Positions 35,515 through 43,905 of a stretch of 64,000 nucleotides of DNA are shown here, one piece after another; the first letter of the stretch is position 1; each line of letters opens with the position of its first letter. Origin of the DNA: Agrobacterium vitis. GTDB taxonomy: Bacteria; Pseudomonadota; Alphaproteobacteria; Rhizobiales; Rhizobiaceae. The notes under the pieces are model-generated. The model was not told where the DNA came from and did not search any database. It saw nothing but the letters and a program-made list of their open reading frames with translations. Location: positions 868,001 through 932,000 of the forward strand of contig NZ_CP118260.1 of assembly GCF_013337045.2 (NCBI RefSeq). Direction: 5' to 3'. Position numbers and translations under genes: made by a program.

Positions 35515-36624
35515 ATGATTTACGACCTGGAACTGATCGATGTGGGCAAGGTCTATGACAATGGCACCACGGCTGTCAGCGCCTTCAGCCTGGCGGTGAA
35601 GAAAGGTGAGTTCATCGCTTTTCTCGGCCCATCCGGCTGCGGCAAGACCACGACGCTGAGGATGATTGCCGGGTTCGAGGGCATTTCCTCCGGCGATATG
35701 ATGATCAAGGGCGTGCGGATGAACGACGTGCCGCCGCAGATGCGCCCGACCGCAACGATCTTTCAGAATTACGCGCTGTTTCCCCATATGAGCGTGCGCC
35801 GCAACGTCGCGTATGGTCTTGAGGTCAAAGGCATGGCCAAGGCCGAGCGAGACCGAAAGGTGGAGCGGATCATTGCAACGCTTGGGCTTGAAGACATAGC
35901 CGAACGCAAGCCGGAAAAGCTTTCCGGCGGCCAGCGCCAGCGGGTGGCCCTGGCGCGTGGACTGGTGATCGAGCCGGACATTCTGCTTCTGGATGAGCCG
36001 CTTGGCGCGCTTGACGCCAATCTGCGCAAGGCGATCCAGAACGAGCTGAAAATCCTGCAAAGGACGCTGGGCGTTACCTTCATCTTCGTCACCCATGCGC
36101 AATCGGAGGCGCTGGCGCTGTCCGACCGGGTGGTGGTGATGAACCAGGGCCGAGTTGAGCAGGTCAGCCCGCCGCATCAGCTCTATACAAGGCCCGCCAC
36201 GCCGTTTGTGGCGCAATTCATTGGCCGAAACGCGATTTTCAAGGGGCATGCCCGTGCCGATGGCGCAGGAGACTTGCGGGTCGAGACCCCGGAAGGATTG
36301 CTCGCAGGCCTGGTCAATGGCCCGGTATCTGAAGGTGGCCTCGCCAATCTCGTCGTTCCCGCCGAGGCCATTCAGGTTCATCATGGAAACCGCGAGCAGC
36401 TTGATCGGGTGGCTGTGGCCCATGGTGGCAACGCGGTGCATGCCCGCATTCAACGCGCCGATGTCGTTGGTCACGTCTCGCATATCTCAGCGGTGCTGGC
36501 GGATGGTCGGTCGCTGTCTCTCGAAGCCCATGTCGAGAAATATCGCCCGGATGAGTTTCCGGTCGGCTCAGACGTGTTCCTGTCGTGGAAGCCTTCGGAT
36601 GCCACCATTATCGCCGCACATTGA
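35515..36624 (+). CDS. ABC transporter ATP-binding protein with intact H-loop, importer II
   Basis: A 369-residue PotA-like ATPase: Walker [10 protein letters not shown], signature [11 protein letters not shown], Walker B ILLLDEP and a normal switch histidine in [12 protein letters not shown]. The C-terminal part after about residue 240 fits a TOBE domain. The ATG at 35515 follows GGAGAAAGCCG; the open frame eight codons earlier lies in the terminator spacer. There is no second permease pair nearby, so it probably shares the permeases at 30868 and 31775 with the degenerate ATPase at 29808. Confidence 0.92.
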   Translation: MIYDLELIDVGKVYDNGTTAVSAFSLAVKKGEFIAFLGPSGCGKTTTLRMIAGFEGISSGDMMIKGVRMNDVPPQMRPTATIFQNYALFPHMSVRRNVAYGLEVKGMAKAERDRKVERIIATLGLEDIAERKPEKLSGGQRQRVALARGLVIEPDILLLDEPLGALDANLRKAIQNELKILQRTLGVTFIFVTHAQSEALALSDRVVVMNQGRVEQVSPPHQLYTRPATPFVAQFIGRNAIFKGHARADGAGDLRVETPEGLLAGLVNGPVSEGGLANLVVPAEAIQVHHGNREQLDRVAVAHGGNAVHARIQRADVVGHVSHISAVLADGRSLSLEAHVEKYRPDEFPVGSDVFLSWKPSDATIIAAH

Positions 36625-36671
36625 CAATCCAGCACCTGATCAAAAAGTCTTTATCAAAAGGAGAAAACACC

Positions 36672-37553
36672 ATGGCAAAGGAAATCTTTTGCAGCTTCGG
36701 CATCGATGTGGATGCGGTGGCCGGCTGGCTCGGCTCTTACGGCGGCGAGGACTCGCCCGACGATATTTCCCGTGGCCTGTTTGCCGGTGAAGTCGGTGCG
36801 CCGCGCCTGCTGAAACTGTTCGAGCGTTTCGGCATCAAGACCACATGGTTCATTCCCGGCCATTCCATCGAGACCTTCCCGGAACAGATGCAGGCTGTGG
36901 CCGATGCTGGTCATGAAATCGGCATTCATGGCTATACCCACGAAAACCCGATTGCCATGACCCGCGAGCAGGAAACCGAGGTGCTGGACAAGTGCATCGA
37001 GCTGGTCACCAAGCTGTCTGGCAAGCGTCCGACCGGCTATGTCGCGCCGTGGTGGGAATTTTCCAATGTCACCAATGAATTGCTGCTGGAGCGGGGCATC
37101 AAATACGATCACTCGCTGATGCATAATGATTTCACGCCCTATTATGTGCGGGTCGGCGATAGCTGGACCAAGATCGACTATTCCAAGAAGCCCTCCGACT
37201 GGATGGTGCCCTTGAAGCGTGGTCATGAGACCGACCTGATCGAAATTCCGGCCTCCTGGTATCTCGATGACCTGCCACCGATGATGTTCATCAAGAAATC
37301 GCCCAATAGCCATGGCTTCGTCAATCCGCATGATATCGAGCAGATCTGGCGCGATCAGTTCGATTGGGTCTATCGTGAAATGGATTATGCGGTTTTCCCG
37401 ATCACCATTCACCCTGACGTTGCTGGACGCCCCCAGGTGCTGATGATGCTGGAGCGCTTGTTTGCCCATATGAGCAAGCATCCGGGGGTGAAATTCGTGA
37501 CCATGAACGAGATCGCCGACGATTTCGCCAAGCGCTTTCCGCGCAAAAAGTAA
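36672..37553 (+). CDS. Polysaccharide-deacetylase-fold hydrolase (cyclic imidase / HpPgdA type)
   Basis: A 293-residue zinc hydrolase. The long shared stretch [18 protein letters not shown] and the metal ligands Asp14 (IDVD), His86 and His90 (HGYTHE) match the Helicobacter pylori PgdA/HP0310 protein as I recall it. The same group includes bacterial cyclic imide hydrolases (imidases, also 293 residues) that open succinimide-like rings to half-amides. No signal peptide is present, so a cytosolic small-molecule role is more likely than cell-wall deacetylation. AAAGGAGAAAACACC supports the ATG. The amidase at 40281 could hydrolyse the resulting half-amide. Enzyme specificity is inference. Confidence 0.85.
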   Translation: MAKEIFCSFGIDVDAVAGWLGSYGGEDSPDDISRGLFAGEVGAPRLLKLFERFGIKTTWFIPGHSIETFPEQMQAVADAGHEIGIHGYTHENPIAMTREQETEVLDKCIELVTKLSGKRPTGYVAPWWEFSNVTNELLLERGIKYDHSLMHNDFTPYYVRVGDSWTKIDYSKKPSDWMVPLKRGHETDLIEIPASWYLDDLPPMMFIKKSPNSHGFVNPHDIEQIWRDQFDWVYREMDYAVFPITIHPDVAGRPQVLMMLERLFAHMSKHPGVKFVTMNEIADDFAKRFPRKK

Positions 37554-37577
37554 CAGGGCAAGACGTAAAAATACGGG

Positions 37578-37602
37578 AAGGGGCGGCGCTATGCCGTCCC
37601 TT
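37578..37602 (+). other. Stem-loop between the imidase-like and CxxC-protein genes
   Basis: AAGGGGCGGC and GCCGTCCCTT pair fully (one G-U) around GCTAT. No T-run follows the hairpin, so partial termination or mRNA processing is possible. Confidence 0.4.
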
Positions 37603-37622
37603 GGCTGTGAAAGGAGATCGTC

Positions 37623-37955
37623 ATGTGTTCGCTTTGCGGTGTGATTGGCGGCAATGAGCATTGGGCTGACGCCGTGGCCCGCCCCGGTGTCTACACCCGC
37701 AATGGCGAGCGGGTGAACCGCCGCCGGGAACGGATGAACCGGGTGAGCACCGCCAACCGGGTGCTGAAGGCGTTTGGCCTGTCGCTGTCGGATTGGCAGG
37801 GCTCATCCTATCTTCTGTCCAGCCTGACGGGAAAAACCGAGATCATCGAGGATCTCGGCCATCTCTGGTCTGTTGCGGAGAAAATGTCCGGTCGGGCCTG
37901 CGATCCGCTTGATCCGGTGCTGATCGCTCGGATGGAAGCGGCCAGCAATGGCTGA
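37623..37955 (+). CDS. Small CxxC protein linked to a CobW GTPase
   Basis: I do not recognise a named family. The protein has 110 residues and begins MCSLCGVIGGNEHW, giving Cys2-x2-Cys5 and His13, a likely metal-binding head; the middle is arginine-rich (NRRRERMNR) and a third cysteine is near residue 92. AAAGGAGATCGTC gives a strong ribosome site. Its last eight bases overlap the CobW gene, so the two are probably made together. It may be a metal-binding partner of CobW serving the zinc-dependent imidase; that is inference. Confidence 0.75.
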   Translation: MCSLCGVIGGNEHWADAVARPGVYTRNGERVNRRRERMNRVSTANRVLKAFGLSLSDWQGSSYLLSSLTGKTEIIEDLGHLWSVAEKMSGRACDPLDPVLIARMEAASNG

Positions 37956-38964
37956 TGCAAGGGAGGCTATTCCCCAGTTCACGCCCGTTAATCTGCTGAC
38001 CGGTTTCCTTGGCTCCGGCAAGACGACGCTGCTCAAGCGCTTGCTGTCGGACCCGGCGCTTGCCGATACGGCGGTGCTGATCAATGAGTTCGGAGAAATC
38101 GGCCTCGATCACGACCTGGTGGAAACGGTCGATGGCGATACGGTGCTTTTGCAATCCGGCTGCGTCTGCTGCACCATTCGCGGTGATCTGGCAGAAGCCG
38201 TACGCACCTTGCATGAGCGGCGCGAGCGCGGCGAGATCGCGCCCTTTCGCCGGGTGATGATCGAAAGTACCGGGCTTGCCGATCCGTTTCCGATCTTATC
38301 GACGCTGAAAGCCGATCCGGTCCTGCGCCATCATTTTCGCCACGGCAATGTCATCACCACGGTCGATGCCATCAACGGCTTGGGTCAACTGGACGCTTAC
38401 GGCGAATCGGCCCGGCAAGTGGCGATTGCCGACCGGCTGGTCATCACCAAAACCGATATGGCTGAAGCCGTCGAACATCAGGAATTGGCGGCCCGGCTGA
38501 GGGGGCGGCTTGTGGCGATCAATCCGGATGCGGCCATTCTGACCGCGGCAGATGCAGATTTTTCAGTCGCCACCTTGCTGGAAGACGATGCCAGCCTGCA
38601 CAGTTCCACCCTGCAATCGGCCAGCGGTTTTTACTGCGAAGCGCCGGTAGATGCTGGCCATAGCGGTGACTTCCGCTCCTTCGTGGTCACGGTTGACGAG
38701 CCGATTGACTGGACCGCTTTCGGTATCTGGTTGACCATGCTGCTCAACCGGCATGGCGCTAGGGTTATCCGGGTGAAGGGCATTTTGAACATCGCGGGCG
38801 AAGACCGGCCCGTTGCCATTCACGGCGTCCAGCATCTGGTGCATCCGCCCGTCCATATGGGCGGCTGGCCATCGGCGGATCGGCGCTCCAGACTGGTCTT
38901 CATTGTCGATGGATTGGAGACGGCGCTGATTAGGCGGTCTTTCGAGGCCTTTGCGATAAAGTGA
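37948..38964 (+). CDS. CobW/G3E family GTP-binding metallochaperone
   Basis: A 338-residue COG0523 GTPase. The P-loop is TGFLGSGKTTLL (residues 18-29), the metal motif CxCC is Cys72-x-Cys74-Cys75 (SGCVCCTIRGDL), and the ESTGLADP segment follows. A C-terminal CobW_C domain (about 235-330) contains GVQHLVHPP. Such proteins load Zn or Co into client enzymes. The overlap with the CxxC protein gene and closeness to the metal-dependent imidase suggest a dedicated chaperone. Confidence 0.92.
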   Translation: MADAREAIPQFTPVNLLTGFLGSGKTTLLKRLLSDPALADTAVLINEFGEIGLDHDLVETVDGDTVLLQSGCVCCTIRGDLAEAVRTLHERRERGEIAPFRRVMIESTGLADPFPILSTLKADPVLRHHFRHGNVITTVDAINGLGQLDAYGESARQVAIADRLVITKTDMAEAVEHQELAARLRGRLVAINPDAAILTAADADFSVATLLEDDASLHSSTLQSASGFYCEAPVDAGHSGDFRSFVVTVDEPIDWTAFGIWLTMLLNRHGARVIRVKGILNIAGEDRPVAIHGVQHLVHPPVHMGGWPSADRRSRLVFIVDGLETALIRRSFEAFAIK

Positions 38965-38987
38965 GAGCATGGATGGTGGTGGAGGCT

Positions 38988-39004
38988 CTATCGTTTTACG
39001 ATAG
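38988..39004. promoter_or_regulatory. Six-base inverted repeat before the signal-less binding protein
   Basis: CTATCG-TTTTA-CGATAG lies eight bases before the start of the gene at 39013. It may be an operator or a small translational hairpin. Confidence 0.35.
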
Positions 39005-39012
39005 CTCTATAA

Positions 39013-40254
39013 ATGAGTCAGGAATTTCAAACGCCAATGAATACCCATAATCCACCGGCTTCCTTTCCTGCGCCCGCCCTTCAGACCGAAGGCAAGCCGC
39101 GTCTTCGGGTGCTAGGCACGGCGATTTCGTTGCTGGAGCCGCTGCGTCTGCAGGCGCAGCAGGATCTCGGCATCGAGGTCGTGTTCGACAATAACGACTT
39201 CCTGACCACCCAGCACAAGGCGGCGCAGGCACCGGACAGTTACGACATTTACGATCAGTGCTTTCATAACCTGGATATCGTCTGGTACTGGCGGGCCGTC
39301 CAGCCGATAGAATTGAAGCGGATCGACCTCTGGACCGAGATTTCCGATCTCACCAAGACAGGCCGTCTGGAGCCGAGTGCCCAACTGGGCAAGGGTGACG
39401 CTCCGGTCAAGAAGCTTTTCGTCCAGCCGGATCTGTCACTGGGAGAAAATCCGACCGGCCATATTTCCATGCTGCCCACCACCCATAATTTCGATAGTTT
39501 TGCCTATCGCAGCGACCTTATGAATAGCCCCAAATCCGTGTCCAGCTGGGCAAGCCTGTTGGACGAGGCCTGGGCGGGCCGGGTGGCGCTGGTGGATGAG
39601 CCAGCCATCGGTATCTTCGATGCAGCTCTTGCTGCCGAGGCGGCTGGTCTGATGCGGTTTGACAATATCGGCAATATGACCGTGGCCGAGATCGATCGGC
39701 TGATCGCCATCCTGACCGAGAAGAAAAAGTCCGGCTTTTTCAGAGATTTCTGGCGCACCGCCGAGGATGCCGCGACCCTGATGGTCCGGGGACGTACCGA
39801 TATCCAGAGCATGTGGTCAACAGGCATTACCATCCTTAGCGGCCAGGGCATGGCCGTGGAACAGGCGGTGCCGGTCGAAGGCTACCGCGCCTGGCATGGC
39901 GGGCTTTGCCTGTCGCGCGGCCTTGAAGGCCGGATGCTGGACGTGGCCTATGACTATCTCAACTGGTGGATATCAGGCTTGCCAGGCGCTGTCGTTGCAC
40001 GGCAAGGCTATTATATTTCCACGCCGAAGCGCTCAAAAGCCTTTCTGAGCACCGCGGAATGGGATTATTGGTATGGCGGCCTGTCGGCAGTGCAGGACTT
40101 GCCCGGACCGGATGGAGCGATCCGGATCAAGGCTGGCGAAAGCCGCAGCGGTGGGTCTTACTGGCAGCGTGCCAACCGCATCGCGGTGTGGAACACCACC
40201 ATGGACGAACATAATTACCTGGTGCGTCGCTGGCTTCAGCTGATGGCAGCATAA
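39013..40254 (+). CDS. Solute-binding-protein homologue without signal peptide
   Basis: A 413-residue protein of the same extracellular solute-binding family as the one at 34220 (shared features such as GYRAW, ARQGYYIS and YWYGG) but with no export signal: it begins MSQEFQTPMNTHNPPASF and goes straight to the first strand (RLRVLGT). The codon before the ATG is a stop, so no upstream signal has been missed. A later ATG at 39037 is possible. It may be a cytoplasmic ligand sensor, comparable to NasS at 56131, or an abnormal transporter part. It is followed by the amidase gene. Confidence 0.85.
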   Translation: MSQEFQTPMNTHNPPASFPAPALQTEGKPRLRVLGTAISLLEPLRLQAQQDLGIEVVFDNNDFLTTQHKAAQAPDSYDIYDQCFHNLDIVWYWRAVQPIELKRIDLWTEISDLTKTGRLEPSAQLGKGDAPVKKLFVQPDLSLGENPTGHISMLPTTHNFDSFAYRSDLMNSPKSVSSWASLLDEAWAGRVALVDEPAIGIFDAALAAEAAGLMRFDNIGNMTVAEIDRLIAILTEKKKSGFFRDFWRTAEDAATLMVRGRTDIQSMWSTGITILSGQGMAVEQAVPVEGYRAWHGGLCLSRGLEGRMLDVAYDYLNWWISGLPGAVVARQGYYISTPKRSKAFLSTAEWDYWYGGLSAVQDLPGPDGAIRIKAGESRSGGSYWQRANRIAVWNTTMDEHNYLVRRWLQLMAA

Positions 40255-40280
40255 TATTCTATTGATTGAAGGAGTAACCG

Positions 40281-41645
40281 ATGACCCCAATCATGTCAGG
40301 CAAAAGCATTGCCCAGCTTGCGGTATTGATCCAGTCCGGCGCGCTCGATCCGCAGGATCTGGCCCATCAGACGTTGGCAGCCATCCGGGATCACGCGGAT
40401 CAGACGATTTTCACCCGGCTGACGCCGGAGCGGGCGATGCAGGAGGCCAAGGCTTCGGCATCGCGCATCCGGGCCGGTTGCTCGCTTGGCCCTTTGGACG
40501 GGATACCGATTGCCTGGAAGGATCTTTTCGACCTCAAGGGAATAACCACCACCGCAGGCTCCGTGGTGCTGGATGATCAGCCACCGGCGGTGCGCGATGC
40601 AGATGTCGTCCAGGCTCTGGCAAACGCCGGGATGGTGTCCATCGGTCATGTCAATATGAGCGAATTTGCCTTTTCCGGGCTTGGGGTCAACCCGCATTAC
40701 GGCACGCCGCGCAATCCGCACAGCATGGGTGAGGCACGGGTTCCTGGCGGATCGTCCTCCGGCTCGGCTGTTGCCGTGGCCGCTGGGCTGGTACCGGTAT
40801 CGATCGGGACGGATACGGGTGGGTCAGTGCGCATTCCCTCCGCCTTCAATGGCATTGTCGGCTATAAGGCAACCCGTGGCCGCTATTCCATGCGTGGCGT
40901 CTTTCCTCTTTCCAAAAGTCTCGATTCACTTGGTCCGCTCTGCCGCACGGTGCAGGACGCGGTTTGGGTGGATGCCGCCATGCGCGGGTTGACGCAGCCG
41001 CAGGTGACCCGCACCGCCTTGGCCGGACGCCGTTTCGTGGTGCCGGAAAGAGTGTTTTTCGATGGCGCTGAGGATGGTGTGGTTCAAGCGTTTGAGGCAG
41101 CGATCCGCCGTCTGGAACAGGCGGGCGCCGTGGTGCGCCGTCAAGCCTTCCCGATCATGCAGCAGATCCTCGATGTTCTCGCCAAGCATGGCCCGCTGGT
41201 GACGGCGGAGGCCTATGTATTGCATCGCCACCGTCTGCATGGGCCGGACGCGGCCCGCATGGATCAGCGCGTCGCAACCCGTGCGCGGTTAGGCGAAAAC
41301 ATCAGCCTTGCCAGCTATGTCGAGCTTATCGAACGGCGTGAGCAATTGATTGCGGAATTTACCGGCCAGATCGGCACGGATGAATTCATCCTGACGCCAA
41401 CCGTCGCGCATGTCGCACCACTGACCGCGCCGCTTGTGGCTGACGATGACCTGTTCGTGGCCACCAATGGCAAGACATTGCGCAACACAATGCTCGGCAA
41501 TTTCCTCGATTGGTGCGCGGTTTCGCTGCCATGCGGAACGGGTGATGCCAATATGCCGGTTGGCCTGCAAGTCTCCGGGCCTGCAGGGTCCGATGAGGCC
41601 CTGCTTGGTCTGGCGCTTTCGGTGGAAGCGGTGGTTTGCGGCTAA
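40281..41645 (+). CDS. Amidase (AS family; candidate half-amidase)
   Basis: A 454-residue amidase-signature enzyme. The Ser-cisSer-Lys triad is visible: Lys80 (IAWKDLFD), the cis-Ser in PGGSSSGSAVA (about Ser159), and the nucleophile Ser182 (GTDTGGSVRIP). These enzymes release ammonia from carboxamides, ureas or carbamates (AtzE/GatA-like). GAAGGAGTAACCG precedes the ATG. Its position 3' of a cyclic-imidase-like gene suits hydrolysis of the half-amide to a dicarboxylate. The exact amide is not known. Confidence 0.92.
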   Translation: MTPIMSGKSIAQLAVLIQSGALDPQDLAHQTLAAIRDHADQTIFTRLTPERAMQEAKASASRIRAGCSLGPLDGIPIAWKDLFDLKGITTTAGSVVLDDQPPAVRDADVVQALANAGMVSIGHVNMSEFAFSGLGVNPHYGTPRNPHSMGEARVPGGSSSGSAVAVAAGLVPVSIGTDTGGSVRIPSAFNGIVGYKATRGRYSMRGVFPLSKSLDSLGPLCRTVQDAVWVDAAMRGLTQPQVTRTALAGRRFVVPERVFFDGAEDGVVQAFEAAIRRLEQAGAVVRRQAFPIMQQILDVLAKHGPLVTAEAYVLHRHRLHGPDAARMDQRVATRARLGENISLASYVELIERREQLIAEFTGQIGTDEFILTPTVAHVAPLTAPLVADDDLFVATNGKTLRNTMLGNFLDWCAVSLPCGTGDANMPVGLQVSGPAGSDEALLGLALSVEAVVCG

Positions 41646-41651
41646 ATAAGC

Positions 41652-42128
41652 CTACATCGGAAACAGGCTGGTCAGAGGCATATGCGATTTGACGATCGGT
41701 GATTTCAGCACCACGAAGCTGAAATATTTGTCGATGCCGATATCCATGTCGGTCAGCCTTTCCATGATCGACTGATATTCGCCAATCCCTGATGTGACGA
41801 ATTTCAGCATGTAATCATAGCCGCCGGAGACCAGGTGACATTCGATCACCTGGTCGACCTTTTCGACGGCGGCCAGAAAACGGGCAAAATCAATCTGCCT
41901 GTGGTTCTTCAAGGTGATTTCGGTAAACACCGTCAGCGTCTGGCCAAGCTTGCTGACATTGATCTGGGCGGAATAGCCTTCGATATAGCCATCCGCCTGA
42001 AGCTTCTTCACCCGCATCAGGCAGGGACTGGGTGACAGATTGACCAATTCGGCCAGTTCCACATTGGTGATCCGGCCGTTCTTTTGCAATTCATAGAGAA
42101 TCTTGATGTCGATCCTGTCGAGTTTCAC
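41652..42128 (-). CDS. Lrp/AsnC family regulator of the island
   Basis: A 158-residue Lrp-type protein with an HTH (LDRIDIKILYELQKNGRITN, LSPSPCLMRVKKL) and RAM domain (VIECHLVSGGYDYMLKFVT). The GTG at 42128 has GGGGAAACAGTAGA; the frame stays open further upstream but without Lrp-like sequence. It is convergent with the amidase gene and divergent from the DadA-type oxidase, so it probably controls amino-acid-like parts of this island. Confidence 0.87.
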   Translation of the reverse strand: MKLDRIDIKILYELQKNGRITNVELAELVNLSPSPCLMRVKKLQADGYIEGYSAQINVSKLGQTLTVFTEITLKNHRQIDFARFLAAVEKVDQVIECHLVSGGYDYMLKFVTSGIGEYQSIMERLTDMDIGIDKYFSFVVLKSPIVKSHMPLTSLFPM

Positions 42129-42351
42129 TCTACTGTTTCCCCTGAAGCCTGTGTGCCAGCATATTATGCTTCGAAAACCAAAGTGCAAGCGGCCATCATC
42201 GGGAAAGCACGCTGGAAGGCTTTGAAAAACCTTATGCAACACAGGGATTGTTTGCGTTTCCAAAAACGGAAGGAAATGCTGAATCTGGGGCAATCGCGGT
42301 GCTTTTCACTGATGGAAATGCTTATGCTGATCAGCAATCAAGGAGTTTTTC

Positions 42352-43689
42352 ATGCGTGTCCCCCTGTTGCGAATCGAGACCCACACCACTTTGCCTGAGG
42401 CGGCTGATGTCGTGGTGATTGGCGGCGGTATCGTCGGGACATGCACCGCCTATTTCCTGGCAAAGCGCGGCGTCAAAGTCGTGCTGTTGGAAAAGGGGTT
42501 GATCGGGGCAGAACAGTCCAGCCGCAATTGGGGCTGGTGCCGCCAGCAAAACCGCGATGCCCGCGAATTGCCGATGGCGACCAAAAGCCTGGATCTGTGG
42601 CATAGTTTTGCCAGCGAGATTGGTGAGGATGTCGGGTTTCGCCGTTGCGGCCTGCTTTACCTGAGCAATAGCGAGGCGGAAATCGCCACCTGGGCCAAAT
42701 GGCGTGACTTTGCCAAAACGGTCGGCGTCACGACCCATGTGCTTTCGGCAAAAGAAGCCGCCGAAAAAGGTAGCGCGACGCACAAGCCCTGGCTCGGCGG
42801 GGTCTTTTCGCCCAGCGATGGCATCGCTGTCCCGGAGCGGGCTGCACCGGTCATTGCCCGTGGCGTGATGAAATTTGGCGGAACCGTCATGCAGCATTGC
42901 GCGGCCCGTGGGTTGGAAACCGAGGCTGGCCGCGTCAGTGCGGTGGTGACGGAAAAGGGGACGATCCGCACGGCAACGGTGGTGATGGCGGGTGGCGCCT
43001 GGGCGTCGTCCTTCTGCAATCAGTTGAATATTCGCTTTCCGCAGGCCTCTATCAGATCCTCCATTCTGTCTGTCGGTCCTCTTGATGGACTAGGGGCAGA
43101 AGCGTTGCCGGACGCCCTGCATACGGCGCGGGTGTCGGTGACCCGACGGGGCGATGGCGGCTATACCATGGCGATCAGCGGTCGTGCCAGCGTCGATCTG
43201 ACCCCCCAGCAGATCCGTTACGGCAAGGCCTTCCTGCCGATGTTCCAGCGGCGGTGGAGAAGTCTGAAGCCGGGTACCATCGAAGGTCTGCGCAATGGCC
43301 ATGAGACGCTGGCGAAATGGGCGCTGGACAAGATCACCCCCATGGAGCGCAACCGTATTCTCGACCCGATACCGGATCGCAAACTGATTGCCGAAACCTA
43401 TCGCCGGGCTGGTGAATTGCTGCCTGCTTTGGCTGGCGCAAAGATTTCGGCCAGTTGGGCTGGCTATATCGACAGTACCCCGGATGGCGTGCCCGCCATC
43501 GGCGAGATTCCATCCCTGCCGGGCTTTATTCTGGCCGCCGGATTCAGTGGCCATGGTTTTGGCATCGGGCCAGGGGCAGGGCATCTGATCGCCGATATCA
43601 TCACCGGTTCCGAACCGATTGTCGATCCCAAAGACTATCGGCCCGAGCGGCTGGCGCACTCCGCCTGGGGCAAGGTCGCGGGCTTCTGA
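42352..43689 (+). CDS. FAD-dependent oxidoreductase (DadA/glycine oxidase-like)
   Basis: A 445-residue FAD protein. The N-terminal DVVVIGGGIVGTCTAYFLA binds ADP of FAD, and the C-terminal GFSGHGFGIGPGAG is the second FAD-contact block of D-amino-acid-dehydrogenase-type oxidases. It would oxidise a C-N bond of an amino acid or N-alkyl glycine. AAGGAGTTTTTC precedes the ATG. Divergent from an Lrp regulator, it likely deaminates a product of the imide/amide pathway; the substrate is unproven. Confidence 0.88.
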   Translation: MRVPLLRIETHTTLPEAADVVVIGGGIVGTCTAYFLAKRGVKVVLLEKGLIGAEQSSRNWGWCRQQNRDARELPMATKSLDLWHSFASEIGEDVGFRRCGLLYLSNSEAEIATWAKWRDFAKTVGVTTHVLSAKEAAEKGSATHKPWLGGVFSPSDGIAVPERAAPVIARGVMKFGGTVMQHCAARGLETEAGRVSAVVTEKGTIRTATVVMAGGAWASSFCNQLNIRFPQASIRSSILSVGPLDGLGAEALPDALHTARVSVTRRGDGGYTMAISGRASVDLTPQQIRYGKAFLPMFQRRWRSLKPGTIEGLRNGHETLAKWALDKITPMERNRILDPIPDRKLIAETYRRAGELLPALAGAKISASWAGYIDSTPDGVPAIGEIPSLPGFILAAGFSGHGFGIGPGAGHLIADIITGSEPIVDPKDYRPERLAHSAWGKVAGF

Positions 43690-43769
43690 TCCCCGCTTCT
43701 TCCCGGCCAGGGCGGGTACGGGATTGCAAAACCGCTGCTTTCTGCCTATAGAAAGGCCATTAACCCCGG

Positions 43770-43788
43770 ACCCGGTGAAATTCCGGGT
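43770..43788. other. Stem-loop upstream of the SulP gene
   Basis: ACCCGG and CCGGGT pair around a seven-base loop in the 216-base gap between the oxidase and SulP genes. Without a T-run it is not a classical terminator. Confidence 0.3.
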
Positions 43789-43905
43789 GGCTATTCTGGC
43801 CGCCGATCCGCCAGACAACGCACGACATTTCTGAAACGTGATGATCCGTTTATTCGGTCAGCTCTGAGCGTTTTTGAAAATCTTCCCCGTTGCGAAACAA
43901 TCACC

